Below, in pieces: positions 12,051 to 22,990 of a stretch of 64,000 nt of DNA. The stretch comes from Anaspis maculata (lineage: Eukaryota; Arthropoda; Insecta; Coleoptera; Scraptiidae). The notes under the pieces are model-generated. The model ran no database searches. It worked only from the letters and a program-made list of their open reading frames with translations, and was not told the DNA's origin. How positions within the stretch are numbered: the stretch's first letter is position 1; each line of letters opens with the position of its first letter. Location of the stretch: contig OX421963.1 in the NCBI GenBank assembly GCA_949128115.1, forward strand, positions 87,677,602 to 87,741,601, read 5' to 3'. Position numbers and translations under genes: made by a program.

Positions 12051-14008
12051 TTAATTGAACGTTATTTTGTTATCAGTGGAGTGGTAGAGGGCGAGAGAGG
12101 GGGCATCGTGGGACATTGGCAATAATTTGCCAGACCTTAAAAGTGCGTCAAAATCTTTTATTCCACAAAAATTTAGGTAGCAAATTTTGTGAAAAAAGTT
12201 TTCTCTCAAATAAAACTGAGATAGGTATTCTAACTAGAGAGTATGCCCCCTCTCTCCACTCGCCCCTTTGAATGCGTTATAATTGCATCAATTACTTAAT
12301 GTCACTGTAGGTATAGTCTATATTGGGTATGCAACGAGGTATGCAGCTACATAACTTACAGTCAGTTATGCTCCCTATGATGCTTCGCCGCAAGGGAAGC
12401 AGTCATCATCTTGCTCATCTAGTCATCTGGGGAGGAGTTGTTTGAAATTAAAAAAACACGGATATATTGACAGATTTTTTTGAGTAATTGGACTTACCCA
12501 AAAGCATGTTATTTCTGGCATCATTCTCAGCCGGATTTGCTGCGAAGGAGGAATCTTGAATTTGGAAAAAAAAGATTCTCTTAACTCAACTCACAATCAT
12601 GCGGTCATAATTTTAATTCAAAAACCGATAAGTTATGACAGAGATGGAACAACGTTTTCAGCCACGATTATGCAGACATAGCTAATTAGTTATTGTGATT
12701 TTTCCTTTTATTTCCCGACTCCCCACCAACATGGAAGGGGATGGACAGGGAGCTGGTGCCTCAAAACTTACGTCATAAGGTACATGTTTTCAACCCTGTA
12801 GGTCTAATGTCCGTTGATAAGGTTGTTGAAAATTTCTTTGTCTTACATGTCAGACCGGGGGCTTTAGGCTGGTATAGGCTTGTCAGTTTTCGAAAAATGT
12901 CAAAAATTTATGTCATAAGGTACAGGAATGAAGCCAACGAGCTCTTGTGTGGGAACATCCCCTTAATCAAAAATCGGGTCATAAGACAAAATTTTTGGGG
13001 GCTCTCGGTCCATAAGACAAGTTTTGAATTTTCAAAAAAGGCCAAAATTTATCTCCTTCCGGAGACTTCTATCTCCTTTGGCATAATTTCAGGAATGAAA
13101 AACAATTCTCACAAGATTTTTTACGCAGGTCTCAAATCTGTCGACAAAATTTTTTAATGGTACATCGCTTACAGGGTGCAACATCAGAAATTTTTTCTCA
13201 AATCGTACACCCTGTATTTTAACATGGAAATCAATTCCGTGTTTCTTCCTGGTTACAAATATATATCACACTTGGTGGGTGAGTCAACAAAACGCCTGTG
13301 AAAAAATTGATGAATTTTGGTCATTTTTTGAAAATTTCAAACTTGTCTTATGGACCGAAAGCACCCAAAAATTTCGTCTTATGACCAAATTTTTCGATCA
13401 AGATGTTACCACACAAAATCCAGTTGGTTTCATTCATGTACCTTATGACGTAAATTTCGAAAATTGACAGGCTCATATCAGCCTTAAGCCCCCGGTCTGA
13501 CATGTAAGACAAAGCAATTTTTATCAACCTTATCAACGCACATTAGACCTACAGGGTTAAAATCATGTACCTTATGACGTAAGTTTTGAGGCACCAGCTC
13601 CCTGTCCAGGAAGTATTTCCCCCCCCCCCTGCATCAGATATTAAGTCTACGGCAGGTTTTCAAGCTTTTCAGTAACGATAACAGTGATGACGATAACATG
13701 TTTGGATCAGTGGGGGGATACATCAATGGGGTTTTGTTTCGATGGCTTTCCGGTTTCATTCCTCTTCTCGGGGCATCACCGCACGATAGCAGATGCCCCA
13801 GTATTGAGGAACGCGTGTAAAAGTCCATCTGGCTTCCGGTGGACCTTTGCCTTTGAAAACAAGGCCAAACTGACTGTTCTACCAACTGGGTTATTGCTGT
13901 GAAATATTTTCAGTAATGATGAAAATAAACCTTACCTCCTGGAACTTTAAAATACACTGACAGGAAAGTTACCAGAAGCAGCGCGATCAAAGTGAGTTTG
14001 GAATTCAT
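12051..14008 (-). CDS. Small secreted protein gene 2 (three exons with a microexon), novel family
   Basis: Exons on the minus strand are 14008-13936, 12539-12498 and 12229-12051, joined by GTAAGG/GCAG and GTAAGT/GTTAG sites, all in phase 1. They give 97 residues and a TAA stop. The signal peptide begins MNSKLTLIALLLVTF. The 42-nt microexon gives ANPAENDARNNMLL, matching the copy 1 microexon at 8 of 14 positions. The last exon starts EYLSQFYLRENF and holds two cysteines (CYLNFC). No domain is recognised. Intron 1 is about 1.4 kb because of a foldback and another insertion. An alternative reading through a 39-nt intron into 13634-13885 keeps phase, but copy 1 lacks that acceptor. Product and role are unknown; the architecture recalls microexon-bearing effector genes of sap-feeding insects, without their cysteine-tyrosine motifs. 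Confidence 0.6.
12743..13607. mobile_element. Foldback element in intron 1 of secreted-protein gene 2
   Basis: It begins GGACAGGGAGCTGGTGCC and ends with the reverse complement. Arms of about 0.4 kb are highly similar (CAGACCGGGGGCTT against AAGCCCCCGGTCTG). The loop near 13170-13215 has a mirrored ACAGGGTG/CACCCTGT pair. Open frames in the arms (12741-13157 plus and mirror) are products of the palindrome. Confidence 0.8.
13608..13900. other. Copy-2-specific insertion of unknown origin
   Basis: This GC-richer block lies between the foldback and exon 1 of secreted-protein gene 2 and is missing in copy 1. The minus strand is open for 83 codons (13634-13885). The sequence TTGGTAGAACAGTC near its edge resembles a tRNA A-box region, so a SINE is possible. 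Confidence 0.3.
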
Positions 14009-14061
14009 ATTCGCTGTTGGACTTCGACTTCGATTTGAGTTTTAATTGAAATTTTTATGTA

Positions 14062-14068
14062 ATTTATA
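14062..14068 (-). promoter_or_regulatory. TATA box of secreted-protein gene 2
   Basis: TATAAAT is conserved in sequence and in distance to the ATG (14008) with the box at 7564-7570. Confidence 0.55.
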
Positions 14069-14410
14069 GTGAAATCACCGTTTTGAGAACCTTAATAAGG
14101 GCTGTGAAATCGTGAAAGGTCTATAAATTAAGAGCACGTGAAACTCGACAAATTACCAATCAAACAACAAAACTACGAGTTGGTACTTATGTGTGTACTT
14201 AGAAATTATTAGCTATTGTATAAATCCAGTGATTTCGAATGAATTAATTTAGCAAAACTCATAGGTACATTGATTGCTCTAAAAAATAACTAGTATCCAA
14301 GCAACTATAAGAAATTTTGTTCGAACGTCGGTGGAAAGATTTGAAATTGAACATAATATTGAGAAAGTTTGCAGAACAATTTGCACTTTTCGAAAAAAAA
14401 AACAAAGACT

Positions 14411-15311
14411 TTTCGAAATCATCTGATAGTAGAAATAGTCAATCAAGGCTTCATTTTGAGCTTCATCATATAAGTTTGATCTTGATAACTCTGACGTTGC
14501 GTTTTCACCTGGAAACTCTCGGAGAATTAAGGAAATAAAATATAAGAAATCATTTTAAACAAACGAGGTACAGCCAATTTCTTACTACCGGATGGAGCCC
14601 ATGGCGCCTCCACCATATTTCCTTGCAGCAGATGTCAATGCTCCACCATGATTTCTCACAATCCTTGGCGGTTTAGAAATCGATGTGAGGTATAGTTCCA
14701 TGCAGGTGTCTCGAAATTAATGCAACAAAACTGACCGGGAGATAGAAAATTGAAAAATAAAGGGACTTTCTGGATAAAAATACCCTCGCAAACGTAATAA
14801 CGGAGATACAGGCATTCAAAGTTGTTTTTTGAAAACAGTTTTCTTTGCATAACTTTTGAATCGTTGAACCGATTTCATTCAAATTTGAACCAAAGTTTAC
14901 CTAAATAGGTCTCTATTGGACAATAGTAACGCATTGCATCAAACATGGAACATGGCATTTTTAGGGTCGAAGATAATAGGGGGTACCTTTCCCCTTTTCC
15001 AAATTTGATTCCTTCAATTTTGGAAAACCAAAAATGATTCATAATCGTGCGGTCAGGTCATGAGTCATAATTTTAATTCGAAAACTGATATTAATGACCC
15101 AACAAATTATCTGTAAAACAAGGTCAAAATTTCCCAGATGATCTCGAGGATAATCTAAATATATTCATTGCGGTGATAATGATTCACTAATGCGTGCAAT
15201 TTACTGCCTCTACGCACATTTCGTTCCGCGTCATCTCATATGTTTGTAATCCGTCATCATCAGCTTCAATGCAAATTCAAAAAGCAGCTCACTGGGCTCA
15301 ATTTCCCAAAA
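14411..15311. other. Intergenic DNA
   Basis: AT-rich sequence without supported genes. Short open frames at 14656-14882 overlap each other on the minus strand and lack any family resemblance. The last 150 bases form the upstream region of the gene starting at 15312; no clear TATA box was found there. Confidence 0.35.
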
Positions 15312-15618
15312 ATGATCGCTAAGGTTTTCAAACCGATTTTATTTATTTTCTGCGCCTTTGACGGCGCTCATTCCAGCCAGGTAAATGCAATTGTTCCAGA
15401 AGGTTATTCGTGAAATGTATTTTTTTTACAACTCCCACCTCTACTCTCAGAGCCTCACCCGAACTGTTGGCTTGGAGAGGACTGAGATAATCACACCATT
15501 TCGTCCGGATCTTGGATTTTTCTACATCAATTTGGACCCAAGTCCTACCAACAGGTTTGCCAAAGTCCTGAACATGAACCTGACAGTGTTCCATCGTACG
15601 CCTTTGAAGGATTTGTAT
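15312..15618 (+). CDS. 5' part of a secreted protein gene, function unknown
   Basis: Exon 1 (15312-15380) encodes 23 residues, MIAKVFKPILFIFCAF then DGAHSSQ, a good signal peptide. It ends exactly at a GTAAAT donor. A 70-bp intron ends in a pyrimidine tract and CTACTCTCAG. Exon 2 (15451-15618) gives 56 residues in phase 0, beginning SLTRTVGLERTEIITPFRPD and ending PLKDLY at a GTGAGT donor. It is rich in aromatic residues and has one NLT glycosylation sequon. I do not recognise the family. A possible next exon begins after TATTCTCAG near 15788 and would stop after 17 codons. Otherwise the gene may have been cut by the foldbacks at 16.2-19.1 kb. Confidence 0.5.
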
Positions 15619-16227
15619 GTGAGTGATACTAATAGTAATAATAGTATTATTATACTATTAGAGTGATACTATTATTACTAATAGTAATAATAAATATTGC
15701 TCATTTGCCATTAACACCATACAAAGAAAAACATTGAAAATATCATGAAAATAGCAAATAGGCTGCCGTTCAGCAGAAAGGCTGTATTCTCAGCAGGTCA
15801 GAATTATTTTGACGACTTCTCCCTCAAAAATAAATATAAAAAGCTAAATTTTCCTTATACGGTGTACAGAGTGTATTGAAAAATTTATTACGCAGAGCGT
15901 TTTTTGAATCATGTGAGAAAAAATCTTTTTGTTGACAACTTTTTCAAAAAAACGGCTCTGTATTTAATTTTGTACGTCTCTCAAAATTGCATAATATTAT
16001 AAAACAGTTCGTTTGTCAAAAAATGTCCCAGCAATCCCTTAGAAACTTTTCTAGTGTTTTAGGGCTATTGGGCTCCTAGCGAAATGTGAGGTAATTCAAA
16101 CGGAAACAAGGTGGACAAACATTCAATGGAATCCTATCAAAATCTTTTTATCTTTATTTTTGTGGGAGAAAAATATTGATACCCTGCGTATACAGCCTTA
16201 AGCTAAGAAGCTGATTTTCCACCTATA
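15619..16227. other. Intron or 3' flank with AT microsatellite
   Basis: The stretch 15625-15695 is a palindromic array of AATAGTAAT-like units. A possible short terminal exon (about 15789-15842, stop TAA) with a nearby AATAAA follows. No other feature is supported. Confidence 0.35.
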
Positions 16228-17643
16228 CAGGGTGGTCCATTCTAGCGTAATTATCCCATAGCGGTCTTATCGTTCAAGATAGAGAAAAAGATGTAGGAAA
16301 GAAGTTATATGGTTTGATGAGACCTATAACTTTAAATTATTTTCAGCTATACAGGGTGTCCCATTTTGACGGGATTAACAAAACGTCAATTTTTTCAAAT
16401 GGGACACCTTATATTTTTTTGCATTTTCGGATTCAGCTTCTTCAACTGTCTTATTCCTGTATTTTTGTTTTCCAATTGTGTGGCAGTGCTACCAACTAAA
16501 AATTAAAAACTGAAAAAAAATCGCATTTCCACAGTTATTTTGAAAAAATCGTAGCGGCCCTGCTTTTCAAAACTAAGAGATGAAACTTGACATGGTGATA
16601 GTCAAGTCAAAGACCAATATCTCAATGTCAAAAAATTGCGATTTCTTGATACAGCGCGTTCACAAAAAAAAAATCAAACTTTATAATTTTCAAAGTCTCA
16701 TAACTCATTTTTTTCAAATAGCATGCCCCTAATTTTATAACGTTATCTGATAGCTTATTTTATCTTCTTTCATTTTTACCAGGGATACCCTACCCTCAAA
16801 CTTTATTTTTTTCGAGATAATTGGAAAGTTTCACAAAATTTGTGATTTTTTTATTTTTTTTCACAAATTGAGTTGGCCGTGATGAATGACAGACAAGCCA
16901 AATAGTACGCAACTCTCAGTTAGTCAGTCTGAATATTGTCGAACAAAGAAAAATGACTTTAGGCGAGAGAAAATGATTGATTTGATATTCTGGTAATGAT
17001 CCAGATATCCAGGATCCCAATTTTTTTTTTCTGCGTTGAAGCCATTTTCTCTTGTTCGACAATATTCAGACTGACTAATTGAGCGTTGCGTACTATTTGG
17101 CTTGTCTGTCATTCATCACGGCCAACTCAATTTGTGGAAAAAAATAAAAAATCACAAATTTTGTAAAAATTTCCGATTATCTCGAAAAAAATGGAGTTTA
17201 AGGGTAGGGTACCCCTGGTAAAAATGAAAGAGGATAAAAAAAGCTATCAGATAACGTTATAAAATTAGGGGCATGCTATTTTAAAAAATGAGTTATGAGA
17301 CTTTGAAAATTATAAAGTTTGATTTTTTTTTGTGAACGCCCTGTATCAAGAAATCGCAAATTTTTGACATTTGTCTATTGGTCTGTGACTTGACTATCAT
17401 CATGTCAAGTTTCATCTCTTAGTTTTGAAAAGCAAGGCCGCTACGACTTTTTCAAGATAACTGTGGAAATGCGATTTTTTTCAGTTTTCAATTTTTAGTT
17501 GGTAGCACTGCCACACAATTCAAAAACAAAAATACAGGCGTAAGACAGTTGAAGAAGCTAAATCCGAAAATGCAAAAAAATATAGAGTGTTCCATTCAAA
17601 AAATTGACGTTTTGTTGATCCCGTCAAAATAGGACACCCTGTA
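16228..17643. repeat. 1.4 kb tandem unit, copy A
   Basis: The unit begins CAGGGTGGTCCATTCTAGCG and is repeated almost exactly from 17644. It consists of a 124-bp lead (ending TTTTCAGCTATA) plus the foldback at 16352-17641. Confidence 0.8.
16352..17641. mobile_element. Mariner-like foldback, TA-flanked, copy A
   Basis: The ends are CAGGGTGTCCCATTTTGACG and the reverse complement, each flanked by TA. The arms are about 590 bp and near-perfectly inverted, for example GACAGACAAGCCAAATAGTA (16890) against its mirror at 17085. A spacer of about 100 bp lies near 16950-17050. Noncoding; transcription would give a long hairpin. Confidence 0.85.
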
Positions 17644-19060
17644 CAGGATGGTCCCTTCTAGCGTAATTATCCCATAGCGGTCTTACCCTTCAAGGTAGAG
17701 GAAAAGATGTAAGGAAGAAGTTATATGGTTTGATGAGACCTATAACTTAAAATTATTTTCAGCTATACAGGGTGTCCTATTTTGACGGGATCAACAAAAC
17801 GTCAATTTTTTAAATGGAACACCCTATATTTTTTTGCATTTTCGGATTCAGCTTCTTTAACTGTTTTATGCCTGTATTTTTGTTTTTGAATTGTGTGGCA
17901 GTGCTACCAACTAAAAATTAAAAACTGAAAAAAATCGCATTTCCACAGTTATCTTGAAAAAATCGTAGCGGCCTTGCTTTTTAAAACTAAGAGATGAAAC
18001 TTGACATGATGATAGTCAAGTCACAGACCAATATACCAATGTCAAAAATTTGCGATTTCTTGATACAGAGCGTTCACAAAAAAAAAATCAAACTTTATAA
18101 TTTTCAAAGTCTCATAACTCATTTTTTTCAAATAGCATGCCCCTAATTTTATAACGTTATCTGATAGCTTTTTTTATCCTCTTTCATTTTTACTTGGGGT
18201 ACCCTCCCCTCAAATTCATTTTTTTCGAGATAATCGGAAATTTCCACAAAATTTGTGATTTTTTAATTTTTTTTCACAAATTGAGTTGGCCGTGATAAAT
18301 GACAGACAAGCCAAATAGTACGCAACGCTCAATTAGTCAGTCTGAATATTGTCGAACAAGAGAAAATGGCTTCAACGCAGAAAAAAACAAATTGGGATCC
18401 TGGATATCGGGATCATTACCAGAATATCATATCAATCATTTTCTCTCGCGTAAAGTCATTTTTCTTTGTTCGACAATATTCAAACTGACTAACTGAGAGT
18501 TGCGTACTATTTGGCTTGTCTGTCATTCATCACGGCCAACTCAATTTGTGAAAAAAAAATAAAAAAATCACAAATTTTGTGAAAATTTCCGATTATCTCG
18601 AAAAAAATGGAGTTTAAAGGTAGGGTATCCCTAGTAAAAATGAAAGAGGATAAAAAAAGCTATCAGATGACGTTATAAAATTAGGGGCATGGTATTTGAA
18701 AAAAATGAGTTATGAGACTTTGAAAATTATGAAGTTTGACTTTTTTTTGTGAACGCCCTGTATCAAGAAATCGCAATTTTTTGACATTGGGATATTGGTC
18801 TTTGACTTGACTATCACCATGTCAAGTTTCATCTCTTAGTTTTAAAAAGCAAGGCCGCTACGATTTTTTCAAGATAACTGTGGAAATGCGATTTTTTTCA
18901 GTTTTTAGTTTTTAGTTGGTAGCACTGCCACACAATTGGAAAACAAAAATACAGGCATAAGACAGTTGAAAAAGCTAAATCCGAAAATGCAAAAAAATAT
19001 AGGGTGTCCCTTTTGAAAAAATTGACGTTTTGTTGATCCCGTCAAAATGGGACACCTGTA
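17644..19060. repeat. 1.4 kb tandem unit, copy B
   Basis: Second copy of the 16228-17643 unit in direct orientation, beginning CAGGATGGTCCCTTCTAGCG. Its right end is followed by the coding-like sequence at 19061-19256. Confidence 0.8.
17768..19058. mobile_element. Mariner-like foldback, TA-flanked, copy B
   Basis: Same structure as 16352-17641. The right end has lost one C (ACACCTG instead of ACACCCTG). The spacer is in the opposite orientation to that of copy A: the GCGAGAGAAAATGATTG stretch (16953) lies on the plus strand in A, while its reverse complement is at about 18433 in B. Confidence 0.85.
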
Positions 19061-19256
19061 TAGCTGTTCTCATCAGCTCCACCAAACTTTCTTGCATTTG
19101 ATCGTAGTAAATTTTATCTCGCGCTCTTTTTGGGTGAAATTTTGATTGTGGCCAATTTTGCGAGTCAAAAATTATCACAATGTTATAAAATCCGAAAGAA
19201 CTTGGAATAGAACTAAGAGTAAGTAGTAGAATCCATACCACCCTATCTAGATCCAT
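19061..19256 (-). pseudogene. Signal-peptide coding fragment truncated by foldback
   Basis: The minus strand from 19256 reads a signal peptide (MDLDRVVWILLLTLSS, then IPSSFG) followed by FYNIVIIFDSQNWPQSKF and a basic, hydrophilic stretch. It runs open to the TA where foldback copy B begins. The QNWP in a hydrophobic strand weakly recalls the start of secreted RNase T2 proteins, but no catalytic histidine motif is present in the fragment. An upstream ATG at 19274 is possible. After virtual removal of the foldbacks the frame stops within about ten codons, so the gene is either broken or this is its first exon. Confidence 0.3.
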
Positions 19257-19756
19257 TACTAGAAGCCAGTCCATAGGTAGGTGGGTAGGTACCTACTTGT
19301 ATTCAATAAAATTCTTCCAAATACATGCTTATAATAAGGAAATGAGCTTACCTCCGGTTCCACCAAAGTTTTATAAGCGGATTAAATCTATCACGCTGAT
19401 AGTTGCTACGCACCAGCCAATTGGTAGGTCAGTTGCTCAGTTACTATGAGAGTGATGAAGTTATCGCGTTGGTAAAAGTTTGGTGGAACCGGAGGTTGAT
19501 GAACTACGCAATAATTATTGTAATAACGTTGCACCAGAAAATGATTGTGCTTTTTTTTCAAATTGGTGAACCTCTTCAACAGATACGAACCATTTGAATT
19601 CGGTTTGAACTCTGTGACTAGCCCAATATCTCTTATCAGTGATCAGCCCATATGTTTGAATAACGTAACATACTCATCCAAGCATCGCATAATTTCTGCA
19701 GGGTGTTAGCTGAAACAGTGCAATATTTCTAAAATGAGTTCTGAACTGTCAATAGG
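19257..19756. other. Intergenic DNA with an inverted pair
   Basis: A CTCCGGTTCCACCAAA string (about 19353) is mirrored by TTTGGTGGAACCGGAG (about 19479), forming a hairpin-capable MITE scrap of roughly 140 bp. GTAGGTACCTAC-type strings occur at 19276-19300. No supported gene. Confidence 0.4.
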
Positions 19757-19767
19757 GTTCCGTTCGA

Positions 19768-19941
19768 GGGGCAAACCGCTGGTCAAATTCTGCACACCAG
19801 ACTTCCTCCTCGTATAGATTTCCCCCGGACTTCTTTCGGACTTCCTCGGACTTCCCCCGGATTTCCCCCGGACTTCCCCCGCACTTCCCCTGGACTTCCT
19901 TCGGCATGTATACCAGACTTCCCCCAGCGGTTTGCCCCTCA
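19768..19941. mobile_element. Small TIR element filled by a GGACTTCCCCC minisatellite
   Basis: The ends GGGGCAAACCGCTGG and CCAGCGGTTTGCCCC are perfect inverted repeats. The flanks carry GTTCCGTTCGA directly repeated (19757-19767 and 19942-19952). The interior is about eight GC-rich units of 11-12 bp resembling GGACTTCCCCC. A long target duplication (9-11 bp) would fit Mutator-like elements. Non-autonomous. Confidence 0.65.
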
Positions 19942-19952
19942 GTTCCGTTCGA

Positions 19953-20780
19953 AGATTTTTTTACTAGATTTCAGAACCTAAGGCATGCAAGATGACCTCA
20001 TTACATCGGGGCACCTTCTAAATTTTCCACTTAGGTGTTTTATTCACAAGATGATCTTAGAGAAATCCTACCTTTTTGGCTTCGCAATGAAAAACGTACT
20101 TTGTAAAGGTGATTTCCAAAAGCAAAAAAACACACGCAGGGATATCTGCAAATTTTGCCTGAAGGTCCAAAAAATACTTTTCTAGCTGAATCTTTATTCC
20201 TGATGTCTTCCTGTAAGAATTTGAATCTACTTTCCGGAGCCCTACTTTTGAAACCACAAACGCAAGCTTCCGTCCTGGATGACTATTCTTGCTTTTTGCA
20301 CTGGCATTTTCTCCAAACTCTCAACAGCTGCCCTAAATCCTGCACCGTGACTACCTAGTTTCCATTTACTTATGAATGATGACATTTGATTGTATCTTCA
20401 ACAGAAAAATTACATCATGAGAAATTTGAAGTTGGATACGACGTCAGGAGTATTTGCAACTATGCTCAAAATGTTGCCGTTGTGGAGCATCAAGTTGATT
20501 TTTAACATTGGAGGTTGTCCACCTTCTGAAGAATACAGCAATGGCACTTGGGGCGAAGGAGGAGAGAGATGTTTCCGAATTGGGCTATTTTTTTCAGTAC
20601 GCGAAGGTTGATGTGCTCTATCAAGTCACAACATCCCGCACACAAGGATATTTTCTAATGTCTCCAGGTATCGTATAATGGTGGGTTTTATGGGAGGAGT
20701 TGTAATCTTGGAATTCCTTGAACTTGGTTTGTATGGGTTTTGAATAAAACGACATTGTGCCTTCAAAGTCTCGACTGCTC
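19953..20780. other. Unassigned DNA upstream of LINE
   Basis: Several short open frames lie on both strands without recognisable content or splice support. The GC-richer part near 20500-20620 may be a remnant of another element. Confidence 0.3.
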
Positions 20781-20794
20781 ATTTCCAACTCACA

Positions 20795-22990
20795 GTGGAA
20801 GCGGTACAACGAAAAAATCAGAACTCTAAAAAAAAATTGATTAATAACAACCAATGCGGCTTTCGAAAAGGAAGATCCACCACCGATCAATTAGTTGCCC
20901 TTGAATCTGAAATCTTACTTGCATTTAATGCAAAAGAACAAGTGACAGCTCTATTCTTTGACCTCCAAAAAGCATATGATACTGCCTGGAAGTTTAATAT
21001 ACTAAAATCTCCTAAAGAGTTTGAGATCGATGGGAACATGCTGTGTTTCATAGCAAACTTCCTAAAAGATAGAACTTTCAGGGTAAAACATAACAACTAC
21101 ATTTCCCTGGAAGTAGAGCAAATGAATGGTGTCCCCCAAGGTGAAGTTTTGAGTGTCACTCTTTTTATGATTGCAATAAATAAAATCACCGAGGCTATTT
21201 CTCCCCGTATCAAAACGTCGTTGTATGTGGATGATCTCGCCATCTACTATCAAGGAAAAAATAGAACGATTGCAAAATAATTACTACAAAACTCGATAAC
21301 AAAACTAGAGGAATGGTCATCAAACACAGGTTTCACTTTCTCACCGCAAAAAACGAAATGTATCCTTGTTAGTCGACTCCATAAGAACTCACAACCCCCA
21401 ATCTTCAAACTCTGACTCCAATATCGAAACTGTTGAGGAAATCAGATTTTTGTGTCTAACATTTGATAGCAAACTTACTTGGTTGCCTCACCTCAAAAAA
21501 TTGAAGGACGATTGCTACAACAAAATGAAAATCTTGAAAACTTTATGTAATTTTGATTGGGGAGCCGATCAAAAAACCATGTTGAAACTGTACAAAGCAC
21601 TCATTCGATCAAAACTGGATTATGGTAGCGTCGCTTACTCTTCAGCAAAACCAAACCTCTTACAAATGCTTGACCCCATCCAAAATATCGCCATCCGCCT
21701 TGCTTCAGGAGCCTAAGATCCAGCCGCTCCATCAGCCTTTTATGTTATGTTGGCGAACTCCCCCTGAGCCTAAGACGGAAAAAACTAATGGTTAAGTATT
21801 GTACGAATTTGGTTAATAACGTCGACCACCCAACACACGATTACATTTTTCCAACATTACCAACAGCCCCTCGATTAAGATACGCCCCTCCTATTATAGA
21901 TCAAAGACTGAAAGCAGCTTTGAATGAAATTAATCTCACTTCAATTGCCAAACCAACTTGTAACCTTCATTCAAAAACTCCCCCATGGTCTTTAACACCC
22001 CCTGAGATTAACTTAGCATTAACTAAATATAATAAAGAAAACACCCCTAGAGATATATACAAAGGAATCCTTCGTGAAATGATCCACAATTCACCCGAAC
22101 ATGACCAAATTTACACAGACTCTGCGAAATCTGAAGACAAAATCGGCGCAGCTTTTGTACATAACAATAGGTACCTACCACTCGGACATATAAGATCTCA
22201 AACACCTGCTCCATCCACACAGCTGAACTTTTTGCGATACTACAAGCGGTAAAATATCTTGAAAACCAGACCAAAACAAAATTTCTAATTCTCACGGATT
22301 CCTTGAGTTCGCTTGGGAGTTTATCCCAGTATAACTCATTGAACCCGCTGTCACGAGAAATCCAGGAGAAGGTTAATAATCTTGAACTAGCCGGCTAAAC
22401 AGTTGTTTTCATTTGGGTGCCGTCTCACATAGGCATAACTGGGAACGAGAAAGCTGATGAGGAAGCAAAGAGGGCACAAATAAACGACACACTCTACGAA
22501 CTTACAATCCTGTCAGATATCAAATCCAATGTACAAAGTCTCTTTCTACCGCGATTTAAAGATCTTTGGGTACAAACCACTGGCAATAAACTGCGTGAGA
22601 TCTCTGCATCTATTGGTCCTTGGCCGCTCAGAAAATCAAGAAGAGAGAACATAATCCTTTCGAGACTTGAGATAGGGCACTGTTTCCTAACACACTCCCA
22701 TATCTTCAAAAAACTACCAGCTGAACAGTGTAATCGGTGTAACACTATCAACTCAATCCGGCATATCCTAATAGACTGCCCACAATTTCAGGAAGAGCGA
22801 GTCACAGCTGGCCTACCTGAAAATCTCCCTTCTGTCCTGAGTTCTTCTAATGCCGACATAGCAATTACTTTTTTAAAAACAATTGGAATTTATCATCAAA
22901 TTCAGGATCTACATCTATTTCTCTTGAACCGATCCGGCGCTAATAATCTTGATATTGATGCGCCTAATCCTGAGTGAAGAAAAAAAAAAC
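20795..22990 (+). pseudogene. 5'-truncated LINE (Jockey/I-type) with reverse transcriptase and RNase H
   Basis: Reverse transcriptase blocks occur in order: QCGFRKGRSTTDQL (20848), FFDLQKAYDTAW, NGVPQGEVLSVTLF and SLYVDDLAIYY (about 21220). Thumb-like sequence follows (21435-21716). An RNase H domain comes next, with YTDSAKSEDK, a frameshifted HTAELFAIL and TDSLSSLGS, and then VPSHIGITGNEKADEEAK (22417). A zinc-knuckle-like CNRCNTINSIRHILIDC is at about 22730. The frame is broken at 21280 (TAA), near 21366, at 21716 and near 22230, so the element is dead. The endonuclease and ORF1 are missing. A poly(A) run starts at 22980. It ends about 180 bp from the last exon of the aminopeptidase pseudogene. 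Confidence 0.85.

Larger units (their letters stand above)
11700..14410. repeat. Segmental duplication, copy 2
   Basis: Counterpart of 4170-7930 in the same orientation. It lacks the 4206-4864 element and the 6308-7147 foldback. Instead it has its own foldback (12743-13607) and an extra piece at about 13610-13890, both within intron 1 of the small gene. Confidence 0.8.

Noticed and set aside
13634..13885. Alternative second exon of secreted-protein gene 2 through a 39-nt intron
   Set aside because: Phase fits, but the intron would be very short and the acceptor AG is not conserved in copy 1, unlike the microexon model.
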